A stretch of DNA of 64,000 nt, from NCBI RefSeq assembly GCF_041052385.1, contig NZ_CP163439.1, positions 6,127,001-6,191,000 of the forward strand, given 5' to 3'. Every line of letters begins with the position of its first letter. Within the stretch, counting starts at the first letter, position 1. Position numbers and translations under genes: made by a program. This DNA comes from Streptomyces sp. R28 (GTDB lineage Bacteria > Actinomycetota > Actinomycetes > Streptomycetales > Streptomycetaceae). The notes under the pieces are model-generated. The model had not been told where the DNA came from. It saw only the letters and a list, made by a program, of their open reading frames with translations, and searched no databases. Shown here one piece after another: positions 40,987 to 49,278 of this stretch.

Positions 40987-41817
40987 CTACCCCGGCTCCA
41001 GCCCCTGCGCGTACGCCGTCGGCGGCACCCCCACCGTCGCCGTGAAGTCCCGTACCAGATGGGCCTGGTCGGCGTAGCCGAGCTCGGTGGCGAGGGTGGC
41101 CCAGTCGACGTCGGTGCGGGTGCCGGCGTGTTCCAGGGCCTCGTGGATGCGGTAGCGGAGGATGACCCACTTCGGGGTGACGCCGACGTACGTGGAGAAG
41201 AGCCGTTGCAGCGCCCGCACCGAAAGGCCCTCCGCCCGGGCGAAGTCGCCGACGCGGCGGACCGTGCGGTCGGTGCGGATGTGCTGGACGAGGCTCATGG
41301 CGAGGTCGGCCTGGAGGTCCGGGGCGCAGGGGAGGGAGCGGATGAAGGCGTCGAGGGCGGCCACTCGGGCGTGGTCCTCGGCGGGGGTGACGATCGTGTG
41401 TGCGGCGTCGCCCGTCGCCTGCGGGAACACCTCCTGGGCGGGCAGCGCGCGGCCTGTCCACCGGGACACCGGCGCCTCAGGGGCGTACGGCCGGAATCCG
41501 CCGGGCCGGAACTTCACCCCGCAGACCCGGCCCCGTCCGGTCAGCTTGCGGGTGTACAGGCCGAGCGCGACCCCGGTGACCTCGGCGTACGGCGGCGCTT
41601 CCGCCTCGTCGGCCCCGTCCCACTGGAAGGTGAGGTTGACGGCCGGGTGCGGGACGATGTGGGAGGCGTAGGGCGCGGGCAGGTCCCAGTCGATCAGCCA
41701 GTACCACTCGACGTACCGGCGCAGCGGCTCGGCGGGCTCATGGCGGCGGAACCGTACGCGGTTCAGCAGTCCGGACGGGTCGACGATCCCGCGGGTGTCG
41801 TGGCGGGGTGCCTCCAT
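40987..41817 (-). CDS. AraC-family transcriptional regulator
   Basis: The 276-residue protein has an N-terminal sensor domain of the DUF6597 type (RRYVEWYWLIDWDLPAPYAS) and a C-terminal AraC double helix-turn-helix (GLSVRALQRLFSTYVGVTPK, then LATELGYADQAHLVRDFTAT). ATG 41817 is the likely start. It is divergent from the TIGR03086 gene and may regulate it. The inducer is unknown. Confidence 0.88.
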   Translation of the reverse strand: MEAPRHDTRGIVDPSGLLNRVRFRRHEPAEPLRRYVEWYWLIDWDLPAPYASHIVPHPAVNLTFQWDGADEAEAPPYAEVTGVALGLYTRKLTGRGRVCGVKFRPGGFRPYAPEAPVSRWTGRALPAQEVFPQATGDAAHTIVTPAEDHARVAALDAFIRSLPCAPDLQADLAMSLVQHIRTDRTVRRVGDFARAEGLSVRALQRLFSTYVGVTPKWVILRYRIHEALEHAGTRTDVDWATLATELGYADQAHLVRDFTATVGVPPTAYAQGLEPG

Positions 41818-41896
41818 GGCCGGATCGTACGTCGCGTTTCGGCGGCCGTCGCGTTTCTTCAAGAAGGGCGAGGGGTGGCTTTCCTACGGTCGAGTC

Positions 41897-42487
41897 ATGG
41901 ATACCAACGAGGTGAAGACGTACGGCATCGGTGAGCTGCTGGCCATGGCGCGCGAGCGGGCGGTTCCCGTGGTGCTGGGCATTCCCGAGGAGGCGCTCGC
42001 CGCTCCCACTCCCTGTGCCGAGTACGACGTGAAGGCCCTGGTCAATCACCTCTTCCAGGTGATCGTGCAGTTCCAGCGGCTGGCCGTGAAGGAGGCGTCG
42101 GACTTCGGTGAGACCCCCGACCGGGTCGCCGAGAGCCCCGAGTGGCGTGAGCGGCTCGTGGGCGAGGCGGACCGGCTGGTGGCCGCCTGGTCCGCGCCCG
42201 GCGCCGAGGAGGGCAGGACCGGCGGGATGGACATGCCCGCGCGGCTGGTCGGCTCGATGGCGCTGCTCGATCTGACCGTGCATGTGTGGGACCTGGCGCG
42301 GGCTACGGGCCAGGACTGTCCCGGCGTCGACGCGGCGGTCGTGGCGGAGCTGGCCGGCGCGGTGGACGAGCTGGCGCCGACGGCCAGGAAGATGGGGGTG
42401 TTCGGGGAGGCGGCGCCGGAGCCGGAGGGGGCGTCGGCGTTCGAGCGGCTGCTCGCGCGGACCGGCAGGGATCCGTACTGGCAGTAG
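41897..42487 (+). CDS. TIGR03086 family (DinB/mycothiol-dependent maleylpyruvate isomerase-like) protein
   Basis: The 196-residue protein has the four-helix metal-binding fold: an early motif PTPCAEYDVKALVNHLFQVI gives one histidine, and LLDLTVHVWDLARATGQD gives the histidine-tryptophan-aspartate motif. Members use mycothiol or an unknown thiol in actinobacteria. Its start ATG 41897 is 79 bp from the divergent AraC start. The reaction is unknown. Confidence 0.82.
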   Translation: MDTNEVKTYGIGELLAMARERAVPVVLGIPEEALAAPTPCAEYDVKALVNHLFQVIVQFQRLAVKEASDFGETPDRVAESPEWRERLVGEADRLVAAWSAPGAEEGRTGGMDMPARLVGSMALLDLTVHVWDLARATGQDCPGVDAAVVAELAGAVDELAPTARKMGVFGEAAPEPEGASAFERLLARTGRDPYWQ

Positions 42488-42519
42488 GCCCGCGGGTCGG
42501 CGATGGTCGGCGGTGCCGG

Positions 42520-42573
42520 TCCCGGCGGGCTGCGAACAGTCCCCGGCGGATCCCGGCGGGCTGGGAATAGCCC
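42520..42573. repeat. Direct repeats upstream of LLM gene
   Basis: Two related 23-bp segments, 42520-42542 and 42551-42573, are offset by 31 bp (about three helical turns) and lie upstream of a TATAGT element at 42597. They may be paired regulator sites. Just after lies GTTTAACAGTCAAC (42601-42614), a partial dyad. Confidence 0.4.
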
Positions 42574-42634
42574 TCGGCCGGTTCCCGTTCTCCGGGTATA
42601 GTTTAACAGTCAACAATCTGGAGGGTGAGCGACC

Positions 42635-43729
42635 ATGCAGTTCGGGATCTTCAGCGTCGGCGACGTCACGCCGGACCCCACCACGGGCCGTACGCCGACC
42701 GAGCGCGACCGCATCAAGGCCATGGTCGCCATCGCGCTGAAGGCCGAGGAGGTCGGGCTCGACGTCTTCGCGACCGGCGAGCACCACAACCCGCCGTTCG
42801 TGCCGTCGTCGCCGACGACGATGCTCGGCTACGTCGCGGCGCGCACCGAGCGCATCATCCTCTCCACCGCCACCACCCTCATCACCACCAACGACCCGGT
42901 GAAGATCGCCGAGGACTTCGCGATGCTCCAGCACCTGGCCGACGGGCGGGTGGACCTGATGATGGGCCGCGGCACCACCGGCCCGGTCTACCCCTGGTTC
43001 GGCCAGGACATCCGCCAGGGCATCAACCTCGCCGTCGAGAACTACGCCCTGCTGCACCGGCTGTGGCGCGAGGACGTCGTGAACTGGGAGGGCAAGTTCC
43101 GTACGCCCCTCCAGGGCTTCACCTCCACGCCGCGCCCGCTGGACGGCGTACCGCCGTTCGTCTGGCACGGCTCCATCCGCTCGCCGGAGATCGCCGAGCA
43201 GGCCGCGTACTACGGCGACGGCTTCTTCCACAACAACATCTTCTGGCCGGCCGACCACACCAAGCAGATGGTCGAGCTGTACCGCACGCGTTACGCCCAC
43301 TACGGGCACGGCACGCCCGAGCAGGCGATCGTGGGGCTGGGCGGGCACGTCTTCATGCGCCGCAACTCCCAGGACGCGGTGCGCGAGTTCCGGCCGTACT
43401 TCGACGTCGCGCCGGTGTACGGGCACGGGCCGTCGCTGGAGGACTTCACCGACCAGACGCCGCTGACCGTCGGCACGCCGGAGCAGGTCATCGAGAAGAC
43501 CCTCGCCTTCCGCGAGTACGCGGGCGACTACCAGCGCCAGCTGTTCCTCGTCGACCACGCCGGGCTGCCGCTGAAGACCGTCCTGGAGCAGATCGACATG
43601 CTCGGCGAGGAGGTCGTACCGGTGCTGCGCAAGGAGTTCGCGTCCAGGCGGCCGGCCGAGGTGCCGGACGCCCCCACTCACGCTTCCCTGCTGGCGGAGA
43701 AGGGTTCGGAAGACGTGACCGTCGCATGA
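42635..43729 (+). CDS. LLM-class flavin-dependent monooxygenase
   Basis: This 364-residue protein has the TIM-barrel fold of bacterial luciferase-like enzymes: VGLDVFATGEHHNPPFVPSS near residue 45, DGRVDLMMGRGTTGPVYPWF near 105 and a C-terminal insertion. It is probably an F420- or FMNH2-dependent oxygenase. The ATG follows GGAGGGTGAG. An unusually AT-rich promoter (GTATAGTTTAACAGTCAACA) stands just before it. It is followed by a two-component system 136 bp away. Confidence 0.88.
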   Translation: MQFGIFSVGDVTPDPTTGRTPTERDRIKAMVAIALKAEEVGLDVFATGEHHNPPFVPSSPTTMLGYVAARTERIILSTATTLITTNDPVKIAEDFAMLQHLADGRVDLMMGRGTTGPVYPWFGQDIRQGINLAVENYALLHRLWREDVVNWEGKFRTPLQGFTSTPRPLDGVPPFVWHGSIRSPEIAEQAAYYGDGFFHNNIFWPADHTKQMVELYRTRYAHYGHGTPEQAIVGLGGHVFMRRNSQDAVREFRPYFDVAPVYGHGPSLEDFTDQTPLTVGTPEQVIEKTLAFREYAGDYQRQLFLVDHAGLPLKTVLEQIDMLGEEVVPVLRKEFASRRPAEVPDAPTHASLLAEKGSEDVTVA

Positions 43730-43864
43730 AGGCCGTTCAGGCCGAACGGGGGGCTGGGGCGGAGCCCTCAGGGGCGGTCCTGTGACGGTGAGAGCCCAGT
43801 AAGAAGGGTGATCGTAACCCCGCTCACACGGCCGAACCGCCGGAGGCCTTGGCAGTATGAACCC

Positions 43865-44593
43865 GTGCCCCAGACTGTGCTCCTCGCCGAAGACGACCGC
43901 GCCATCCGCAACGCCCTGGAGCGGGCGCTGACCCTGGAGGGCTATCAGGTCACCGCGGTCGCCGACGGGGTCGAGGCGCTGGCGCAGGCCCATCGCACGC
44001 CGCCGGACGTGCTCGTGCTGGACGTGATGATGCCCGGCATCGACGGGCTCCAGGTGTGCCGGGTGCTGCGCGCCGAGGGCGACCGCACCCCGATCCTGAT
44101 GCTGACGGCGCTCGTGGAGACCCAGGACCGGATCGCCGGCCTGGACGCGGGCGCCGACGACTACGTAGTGAAGCCCTTCGACGTCGAGGAGGTCTTCGCC
44201 CGGCTGCGCGCCCTGCTGCGCCGCACCAGTGAGGCCAACGGCGTCCCCGCCGACGTACCGAAGCCGGCCCCCGATGCTCCCGTGGCGTCCGGCCGGCTGA
44301 TCGAGGCGGCCGGGCTGCGGATGGACCCGCAGGCGCGCCGGGCGTGGCGGGGCGCGCGGGAGCTGGAGCTGACGCGGACCGAGTTCGAGCTGCTGGAGCT
44401 GCTGGTGCGCAACGCCGGCATCGTCCTCGACCACTCCACCATCTACGACCGCATCTGGGGCTACGACTTCGGCCCCGGCTCCAAGAACCTCGCCGTCTAC
44501 GTCGGCTACCTGCGCCGCAAGCTCGACGAGCCGGGCGTGCCGCAGCTGATCCACACGGTGCGCGGGGTGGGTTACGTGCTGCGGGAGGACTGA
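43865..44593 (+). CDS. OmpR/PhoB-family response regulator
   Basis: The 242-residue protein has a receiver domain with acidic residues E9, D10 and D11, phosphorylation site D53 in VLVLDVMMPG and K in YVVKPFD. A winged-helix effector domain (LTRTEFELLELLVRNAGIVL and VYVGYLRRKLDEPG) follows. GTG 43865 gives the family start MPQTVLLAEDD. The stop is immediately followed by the kinase GTG, so the pair forms a two-component system. Confidence 0.95.
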   Translation: MPQTVLLAEDDRAIRNALERALTLEGYQVTAVADGVEALAQAHRTPPDVLVLDVMMPGIDGLQVCRVLRAEGDRTPILMLTALVETQDRIAGLDAGADDYVVKPFDVEEVFARLRALLRRTSEANGVPADVPKPAPDAPVASGRLIEAAGLRMDPQARRAWRGARELELTRTEFELLELLVRNAGIVLDHSTIYDRIWGYDFGPGSKNLAVYVGYLRRKLDEPGVPQLIHTVRGVGYVLRED

Positions 44594-46015
44594 GTGGGCG
44601 CGGCTCGCCGTCGGCTCGGGCGGCTCCTGACGGGGCGGCGCAGATCGGGACTCGGCACCACTTTCGCGGTGTCCTTCGCGGCCGTGACCGCCGTGGTCAC
44701 CGTCCTGGTCGGGCTGCTGTCGTACGGCGCCGCCGCCCGGCTGGTGCGGGTGGACCAGGAGTCGGTCTTCGACGAGGTCGTGCAGGATCTGCGGGGCGAG
44801 GTGCGGCAGCGGCCGATGACGCCCGAGGACTTCTCGTCCTCCGCGCCGGGGCACGATCTCGTACGGCCCGCCCGTACGGATGTGCAGGTGCTCGGCTCGG
44901 ACGGCTCCGTCGTCGACCCGGGGCGGCCGGGGCTGCCGGTCACGGCCGCCGACCGGCGGATCGCCACCGACAAGGCGGCCGGGCGGATGGTCCAGTACAA
45001 GGACGTCGGCGTCGGCAGTGACGTCTACCGGGTGGCCACGGTCGCGCTCGGCGGCGGGCGGGGCGCGGTGCAGATCGCCCAGGAGTTCAGCGACACGGAG
45101 GATCTGCTGCGGGCGCTGCAGCAGCGGACGCTGCTGCTGATGGCGGCGGTGGTGACGCTCGCGGGACTCTTCGGCTGGTGGCTGGCCCGGCGCATCACGC
45201 GCCGCCTGGTCGTCCTCACCACCGCCGCCGAGGACGTCGCCCGCACCCGGCGACTCGGCATCCAGGTGCCGGTCACCGGATACGACGAGGTCGGCCGCCT
45301 GGGCCGCGCCTTCGACCGCATGCTGGGCCGGCTGGCCCAGTCGGAGGAGGACCAGCGGCGGCTGGTGCAGGACGCGGGCCACGAGCTGCGTACGCCGCTC
45401 ACCTCCCTGCGGACGAACATCTCCCTGCTGCGCCGTATCGACGAGCTGCCGCCCGCCACCCGCGACGAGCTGGTGGCCGACCTGGGCCAGGAGGCGCGCG
45501 AACTCACTGATCTGGTCAACGAGTTGGTCGACCTGGCGGCCGGGCAGTCCGACGCCGAGCCGGTCCAGCGGGTGGATCTCGCCGACATCGCCGACGAGGT
45601 CGCGGGGCTCACCCGGCGGCGTACGGGACGGCGGATCACAGTCCGTGCGAGCGGCGACACGACGACGGACGGGCGGCCGGGGATGCTCCAGCGCGCGGTG
45701 ACCAACCTCGTCGAGAACGCCGCCAAGTTCGACCGCGAGGGCACGGCGCCGATCGAGATCAGCGTCGCGGGGCCCGCCCGTCCCGGGACGGTGCGTGTCG
45801 AGGTTCTCGACCGGGGGCCGGGTATCGCCGAGGACGACCTGATCCGGGTCTTCGACCGCTTCTACCGTGCCGCCGACGCGCGGTCGCTGCCCGGGTCGGG
45901 ACTCGGGCTGTCGATCGTGCGGGAGGTGGCGCTGTCGCACGGGGGAGCGCCGTTCGCCTTCCGGCGGGAGGGCGGCGGGACGGTGATCGGGTTCACGGCG
46001 GGCGGCTCGGCCTGA
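44594..46015 (+). CDS. Sensor histidine kinase
   Basis: This 473-residue membrane kinase has a first membrane helix (FAVSFAAVTAVVTVLVGLLS), an extracellular sensor loop of about 100 residues, and a second helix (LLLMAAVVTLAGLFGWWLAR). Next come a HAMP domain, the HisKA phosphorylation motif DAGHELRTPLTSLR, and ATPase boxes NLVENAAKFD, DRGPGIAEDD and GSGLGLSIV. It resembles the MprB type. GTG 44594 directly abuts the regulator stop. The signal is unknown. Confidence 0.93.
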   Translation: MGAARRRLGRLLTGRRRSGLGTTFAVSFAAVTAVVTVLVGLLSYGAAARLVRVDQESVFDEVVQDLRGEVRQRPMTPEDFSSSAPGHDLVRPARTDVQVLGSDGSVVDPGRPGLPVTAADRRIATDKAAGRMVQYKDVGVGSDVYRVATVALGGGRGAVQIAQEFSDTEDLLRALQQRTLLLMAAVVTLAGLFGWWLARRITRRLVVLTTAAEDVARTRRLGIQVPVTGYDEVGRLGRAFDRMLGRLAQSEEDQRRLVQDAGHELRTPLTSLRTNISLLRRIDELPPATRDELVADLGQEARELTDLVNELVDLAAGQSDAEPVQRVDLADIADEVAGLTRRRTGRRITVRASGDTTTDGRPGMLQRAVTNLVENAAKFDREGTAPIEISVAGPARPGTVRVEVLDRGPGIAEDDLIRVFDRFYRAADARSLPGSGLGLSIVREVALSHGGAPFAFRREGGGTVIGFTAGGSA

Positions 46016-46149
46016 CCGACCCCCCCGCCCGCGGCCCCTGCGTGACTCGCTTGCGTGGCTTACTGTGCGTGATCGATTACGGACTGTTTTGATGGCGCCG
46101 AGTGGCGCCGCCCCAGGTGCCCTCTCCCGGACAAGGAGAGAAGTGCAGC

Positions 46150-46740
46150 ATGAAGATCACGAAGGTTCTGCTCGCGGGTGGGTCCGCGACGTCGGTCGCC
46201 GTCCTCGCCACCGTCACCGCCCTCACCACCCTCGCCACCGTCACCGTCCTCGCCGCCCCCGCCGTCGCGCAGGAGTCGCCCGGCTCGGCGGTGACCCGGT
46301 CCGGCACCACCGTCCATGTCCAGGCCCGCGACAACGTGGTGAACGGCATCAGAGTCGGCATCGACCCCCGCAGCGGGCACCTGATCGTCGAGGATGACGC
46401 GCGCATCGCCGTGGGCCGGGGCTGCATGCCGATGTCCGGCACCGACGGCACGGCCGTCGACTGCGGCCCCGCCACCGGAATGGGCGGCGTCACGCGCCTC
46501 AACGTCTCGATGGGCAACTTCGGCGACAGCTTCTTCTCCACGGCCCCCGTCAACACCTCCGTCGACGCCGGGACCGGCGGCGACTTCGTGCGGACCGGCG
46601 GCGGCAACGACTCGATCAAGCTGCGCGACGGCGTGCGCGGCAACGACGCGGTGAGCTGCGGCAGCGGCGGCAACGACCAGGTGGTCGGCGAAGCCGGCGA
46701 CACCATCACCCCGGACTGCGAGCGCCAGGGGCGGTTCTAG
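46150..46740 (+). CDS. Secreted protein with RTX-like glycine/aspartate repeats
   Basis: The 196-residue protein has a long signal peptide (VLATVTALTTLATVTVLAAP, cleavage near AVAQ). Its mature part ends in a run of Gly-Asn-Asp repeats (GTGGDFVRTGGGNDSIKLRD and GGNDQVVGEAGDTITPD) like calcium-binding RTX nonapeptides. Two or three cysteines may pair. ATG 46150 follows AAGGAGAG. It may bind calcium outside the cell; the role is unknown. Confidence 0.75.
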   Translation: MKITKVLLAGGSATSVAVLATVTALTTLATVTVLAAPAVAQESPGSAVTRSGTTVHVQARDNVVNGIRVGIDPRSGHLIVEDDARIAVGRGCMPMSGTDGTAVDCGPATGMGGVTRLNVSMGNFGDSFFSTAPVNTSVDAGTGGDFVRTGGGNDSIKLRDGVRGNDAVSCGSGGNDQVVGEAGDTITPDCERQGRF

Positions 46741-46743
46741 GCA

Positions 46744-46769
46744 GGCAGCGGCTCCTGCTTCCCGCTGCC
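46744..46769. terminator. Terminator between convergent genes
   Basis: An 8-bp GC stem (46744-46751 with 46762-46769) with a 10-nt loop lies between the secreted RTX-like gene and the convergent CGNR gene. Confidence 0.6.
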
Positions 46770-46800
46770 GACGCCCCGGGGTGGTGCGTGCCGTCAGTCG

Positions 46801-47439
46801 TCAGTCTGTCGGGGACTGCGTGCGGCGGGCGTAGGCGCGGGCCGCACGGGCGCGGTCGCCGCAGCGGGTGCAGCACCAGTGGCGGCGGCCGTGCCGGAGC
46901 AGGTAGCGGTTGCAGGGCGGGGAGCCGCAGGCCGTGAGGCGTTCGGCGTCGGGGGACGTGAGCAGGTCGGCGGCGTCGGCGGCGAGGGTCGCCAGGGCGT
47001 GGTCGACGATCTCGGTGGTGGGGTGCGGGGCCGCGCGGTAGGGGCCGTTCTTCTCGTCCCACTGGAGGAGCGGGGCCGTGGGAACCCTGGTCAGCGCGTC
47101 GTTCACGGCGGCCAGGGCGGCGGGGAGCGCGGGCAGCGCCTCGACCCGTGAGGCGAACAGCGCCCGGATCTGTTCCCGCAGTGAGCGCAGCTGTGCGGCA
47201 CACATGTCCCGCAGGTCGGCGTCGACCGGAGCCAGGCCACGGTCGGAGAGCCACCGGTTCGCCGCGGCCGGGGTGCCGATGAGGTCGACGAACTGCCCGC
47301 CCGGCACCGCGATGACGCTGTTGACGAGAGCGAGCGCCGGGTACTGCTCCGCGCCCGGCGCGGGCGGCAGCGGGGGCTCGACGGTCGACGTCTCCTCGGT
47401 CCCGGTGTCCTTGGTCGCGGTGTCCTTCACGGCTCTCAC
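46801..47439 (-). CDS. CGNR zinc-finger (ABATE domain) putative regulator
   Basis: The 212-residue protein has an N-terminal ABATE domain with ALALVNSVIAVPGGQFVDLI, helices rich in Arg, and a C-terminal CGNR-type zinc finger (LTACGSPPCNRYLLRH, then WCCTRCGDRARAARAY). The classic CGNR tetrad is here CGDR. Such proteins are proposed stress-responsive transcription factors. GTG starts at 47439 or 47430 are possible. It is divergent from the first tautomerase-like gene, and two TATRAC-N4-GTYATA sites lie between them. Confidence 0.8.
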   Translation of the reverse strand: MRAVKDTATKDTGTEETSTVEPPLPPAPGAEQYPALALVNSVIAVPGGQFVDLIGTPAAANRWLSDRGLAPVDADLRDMCAAQLRSLREQIRALFASRVEALPALPAALAAVNDALTRVPTAPLLQWDEKNGPYRAAPHPTTEIVDHALATLAADAADLLTSPDAERLTACGSPPCNRYLLRHGRRHWCCTRCGDRARAARAYARRTQSPTD

Positions 47440-47458
47440 GATACGGCCCGGCGAGGCA

Positions 47459-47474
47459 TATGACGGTCGTTATA
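47459..47474. promoter_or_regulatory. Operator copy A, TATRAC-N4-GTYATA
   Basis: TATGACGGTCGTTATA is one of four copies. It is 20 bp upstream of the CGNR start and 41 bp from copy B. The half-sites TATRAC/GTYATA form an imperfect dyad, as bound by TetR-type dimers. The TetR gene about 0.6-1.2 kb away is the likely binder. Confidence 0.75.
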
Positions 47475-47499
47475 GAGCGGGTGTAGTCCGGCCGCCGTC

Positions 47500-47515
47500 T
47501 ATAACGACTGTCATA
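47500..47515. promoter_or_regulatory. Operator copy B
   Basis: TATAACGACTGTCATA stands directly before the GGAGG ribosome site of the first tautomerase-like gene. It lies in a block (47493-47517) that is identical over 25 bp to the block around copy D. Confidence 0.8.
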
Positions 47516-47525
47516 GGAGGTCTGC

Positions 47526-48002
47526 ATGACGATCATCACCGTGAACGCACCCAAGGGGCGCCTGAGCCTCGATCAGCGCCGCGAGCTGGCCGAGACGCTC
47601 ACGGATGCCGTGCTGGTGCCCGAGGTGGGTCAGTTCGCGCCGGCCGCCCGGGTCGGATTCCAGGTGTACTTCGCCGAGCGTGAGCGCGACATGATGGCCG
47701 TCGGCGGACGGCTGCTGGTGGATGCCGGGAGCGAGCTGGACGTGATGGTGATCGACCTGGCGGTCATGGACGCCGCCTGGCAGCCGGACGTCCGTGCCGA
47801 GGTCATCGAGCGGGTGCTGGCCGCGCTGGCGGCGGCCTGCGGGATGGAGGAGCCGTCGCCGGCGTGGTGGGTCAACTTCCGCGTGATCGACGAGGGCAGC
47901 TGGGGTTCCTCGGGCGGCGTGCTGTCCGTCCTGCCCCTGCTCGAGAGTGGAGTGTTCACGGAGGAGAGGGTCAAGGCGGTTCGCGCCGCGCTCGGCGTTT
48001 GA
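47526..48002 (+). CDS. Tautomerase-like protein, lacking Pro at position 2
   Basis: This 158-residue protein resembles the tautomerase superfamily, with a beta-alpha-beta start MTIITVNAPKGRLSLDQRRE and helix ELAETLTDAVL. A second beta-alpha unit is in the C-terminal half (VMVIDLAVMDAAWQPDVRAE). The catalytic N-terminal proline of the family is replaced by threonine, so it may be a non-enzymatic or altered member. ATG 47526 follows GGAGG. It is flanked by the TATRAC sites and is convergent with the TetR gene. Confidence 0.65.
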   Translation: MTIITVNAPKGRLSLDQRRELAETLTDAVLVPEVGQFAPAARVGFQVYFAERERDMMAVGGRLLVDAGSELDVMVIDLAVMDAAWQPDVRAEVIERVLAALAAACGMEEPSPAWWVNFRVIDEGSWGSSGGVLSVLPLLESGVFTEERVKAVRAALGV

Positions 48003-48063
48003 GGGTGGCTCACGGGGAGCGAGCTCCGTCTCCCCGCCGCCGGCTGATCGCGGTCCGCCCCGG

Positions 48064-48648
48064 TCAGTCCTTGATCGTGGTGAGGATGAGTGCCTGCAGT
48101 TGCTCGGCGGTCCGGTCGAGGGGCTGGATGCTGCGCTTGGCGCGGCACATGGCCACGGCCCCCTCGACTGCCGCGACGACGAGCGTCGCGAGCTGGGCGG
48201 CCTGCTCGGGCTCGGCGCCGTGCTCGCGCAACGAGGCGGCCAGCAGCTTCTCCCACTCGTCGAAGACCTCGGCGGCGGCCGTCAGAGCGGTCGGCGTCTC
48301 GTCGGCGGGGGGCTCCTCGATCGCGACGGCGAGGACCGGGCAGCCGGCCCGGAAGTCGCTGTCGACGACGATCTTGCGCCACAGCCCGAGGAACGCGCGC
48401 AACCCGGCGACCGGCCCGGCTTCGAGTTCCTTGCGCAGGCTCCGGGCGACCCACGCGCCCGTGTGGCGGACGGCCTCGGTGGCCAACTGCTGCTTGCCGT
48501 CCGGGAAGTAGTGGTACGTCGAGCCGAGCGGCGCCCTGGCGTGTTTGGCCGTCTCGCGGATGCTCGTCGCGTTCAGGCCGCGCCGACTGATCATGTCGGC
48601 CGCACCGGCGATGATCCGATCGCGCGCCGTCGGGCTGGGCTTGGTCAC
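48064..48648 (-). CDS. TetR-family transcriptional repressor
   Basis: This 194-residue protein has an N-terminal TetR helix-turn-helix (ARDRIIAGAADMISRRGLNA, then TSIRETAKHARAPLGSTYHY) and a ligand domain of the TetR_C_33/LmrA-YxaF type (GCPVLAVAIEEPP). GTG 48648 follows AGAAGGGA. It sits between two operator pairs and is divergent from the second tautomerase-like gene, so autoregulation and control of the flanking genes are likely. The ligand is unknown; a reactive carbonyl or aromatic is a guess from its neighbours. Confidence 0.92.
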   Translation of the reverse strand: MTKPSPTARDRIIAGAADMISRRGLNATSIRETAKHARAPLGSTYHYFPDGKQQLATEAVRHTGAWVARSLRKELEAGPVAGLRAFLGLWRKIVVDSDFRAGCPVLAVAIEEPPADETPTALTAAAEVFDEWEKLLAASLREHGAEPEQAAQLATLVVAAVEGAVAMCRAKRSIQPLDRTAEQLQALILTTIKD

Positions 48649-48675
48649 GTGTGCGGTCCCTTCTGACCCACTGGC

Positions 48676-48691
48676 TATAACGGCCGTCATA
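48676..48691. promoter_or_regulatory. Operator copy C
   Basis: TATAACGGCCGTCATA lies 28 bp upstream of the TetR start and 36 bp from copy D. It is the most symmetric of the four, since its central four bases GGCC are also a palindrome. Confidence 0.78.
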
Positions 48692-48711
48692 GTCTAGCGT
48701 GATTCGCCGTC

Positions 48712-48727
48712 TATAACGACTGTCATA
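48712..48727. promoter_or_regulatory. Operator copy D
   Basis: TATAACGACTGTCATA is identical to copy B, within a 25-bp identical block (48705-48729). It is upstream of the second tautomerase-like gene and its operon. Confidence 0.8.
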
Positions 48728-48746
48728 GGCGAGCGTCGCCGTATGC

Positions 48747-48823
48747 GACGACGAAGAAGCCGTAGGGGACGACGAAGAAGCCGTAGGGGACGACGAAGAA
48801 GCCGTAGGGGACGAAGAAGAAAG
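48747..48823. repeat. 21-bp tandem repeats in the operon leader
   Basis: Three perfect 21-bp units (48747-48767, 48768-48788 and 48789-48809) and a partial fourth fill the space between operator D and the ribosome site of the second tautomerase-like gene. The repeats carry GACGACGAAGAAG. They may form RNA structure or change leader length between strains. Confidence 0.88.
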
Positions 48824-48837
48824 AGAGAGGCGTGTCC

Positions 48838-49278
48838 ATGCCGATGATCCGGCTCACAGCTCCGGCCGGCGCCCTGACCGACCAGGGCCGCCAGAGCGTT
48901 CAGCGTGACCTCGCCGCCGTACTGCTGCGCTGGGAGGGCGCTCCCGACACGGCGTTCTTCCGCGCCCAGGCCTGGAGCTACCTCGTCGAACTGCCGGACG
49001 GCGCCCAGAGCACCGCCGAGGACGACGCGCCGCGCTTCCTGGTGGAGGTCACCGTCCCGCAGGGCGCCCTGTCCGAGCGTCGCAAGGCCGGCCTGGTCGA
49101 GGAGGCGACGCGGACCGTCCTGTCCGCCGCCGGGCTCGCCGCCGACGAGGCGCTGCGGGTGTGGGTGCTGGTGCACGAACAGCCCGACGGCACCTGGGGC
49201 GCGGGCGGCTCCGTCATCCGCTACGCCGACCTCGTGGCCCTGGCTCAACAGGGCAAGGGGGGCACGGCCGATGCGTGA
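48838..49278 (+). CDS. Tautomerase-superfamily protein, N-terminal proline
   Basis: This 146-residue protein starts MPMIRLTAPAGALTDQGRQS, giving Pro-1 after methionine removal, the catalytic base of 4-oxalocrotonate tautomerase-like enzymes. A second half begins PRFLVEVTVPQGALSERRKA, so two 4-OT-like units appear fused. ATG 48838 follows GAGAGAGG. A GTG two codons upstream would hide the proline and was not chosen. It overlaps the dehydrogenase gene by 8 bp and is first in an operon under operator D. Confidence 0.75.
   Translation: MPMIRLTAPAGALTDQGRQSVQRDLAAVLLRWEGAPDTAFFRAQAWSYLVELPDGAQSTAEDDAPRFLVEVTVPQGALSERRKAGLVEEATRTVLSAAGLAADEALRVWVLVHEQPDGTWGAGGSVIRYADLVALAQQGKGGTADA

Noticed and set aside
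41738..45940. A 1400-codon open frame on the minus strand
   Set aside because: It runs antisense to the LLM, response-regulator and kinase genes, which have clear domains. Long antisense frames are expected when third positions are almost all G or C.
48747..48823. The 21-bp repeats as a CRISPR array
   Set aside because: The units are directly adjacent with no unique spacers, and no cas gene is present.
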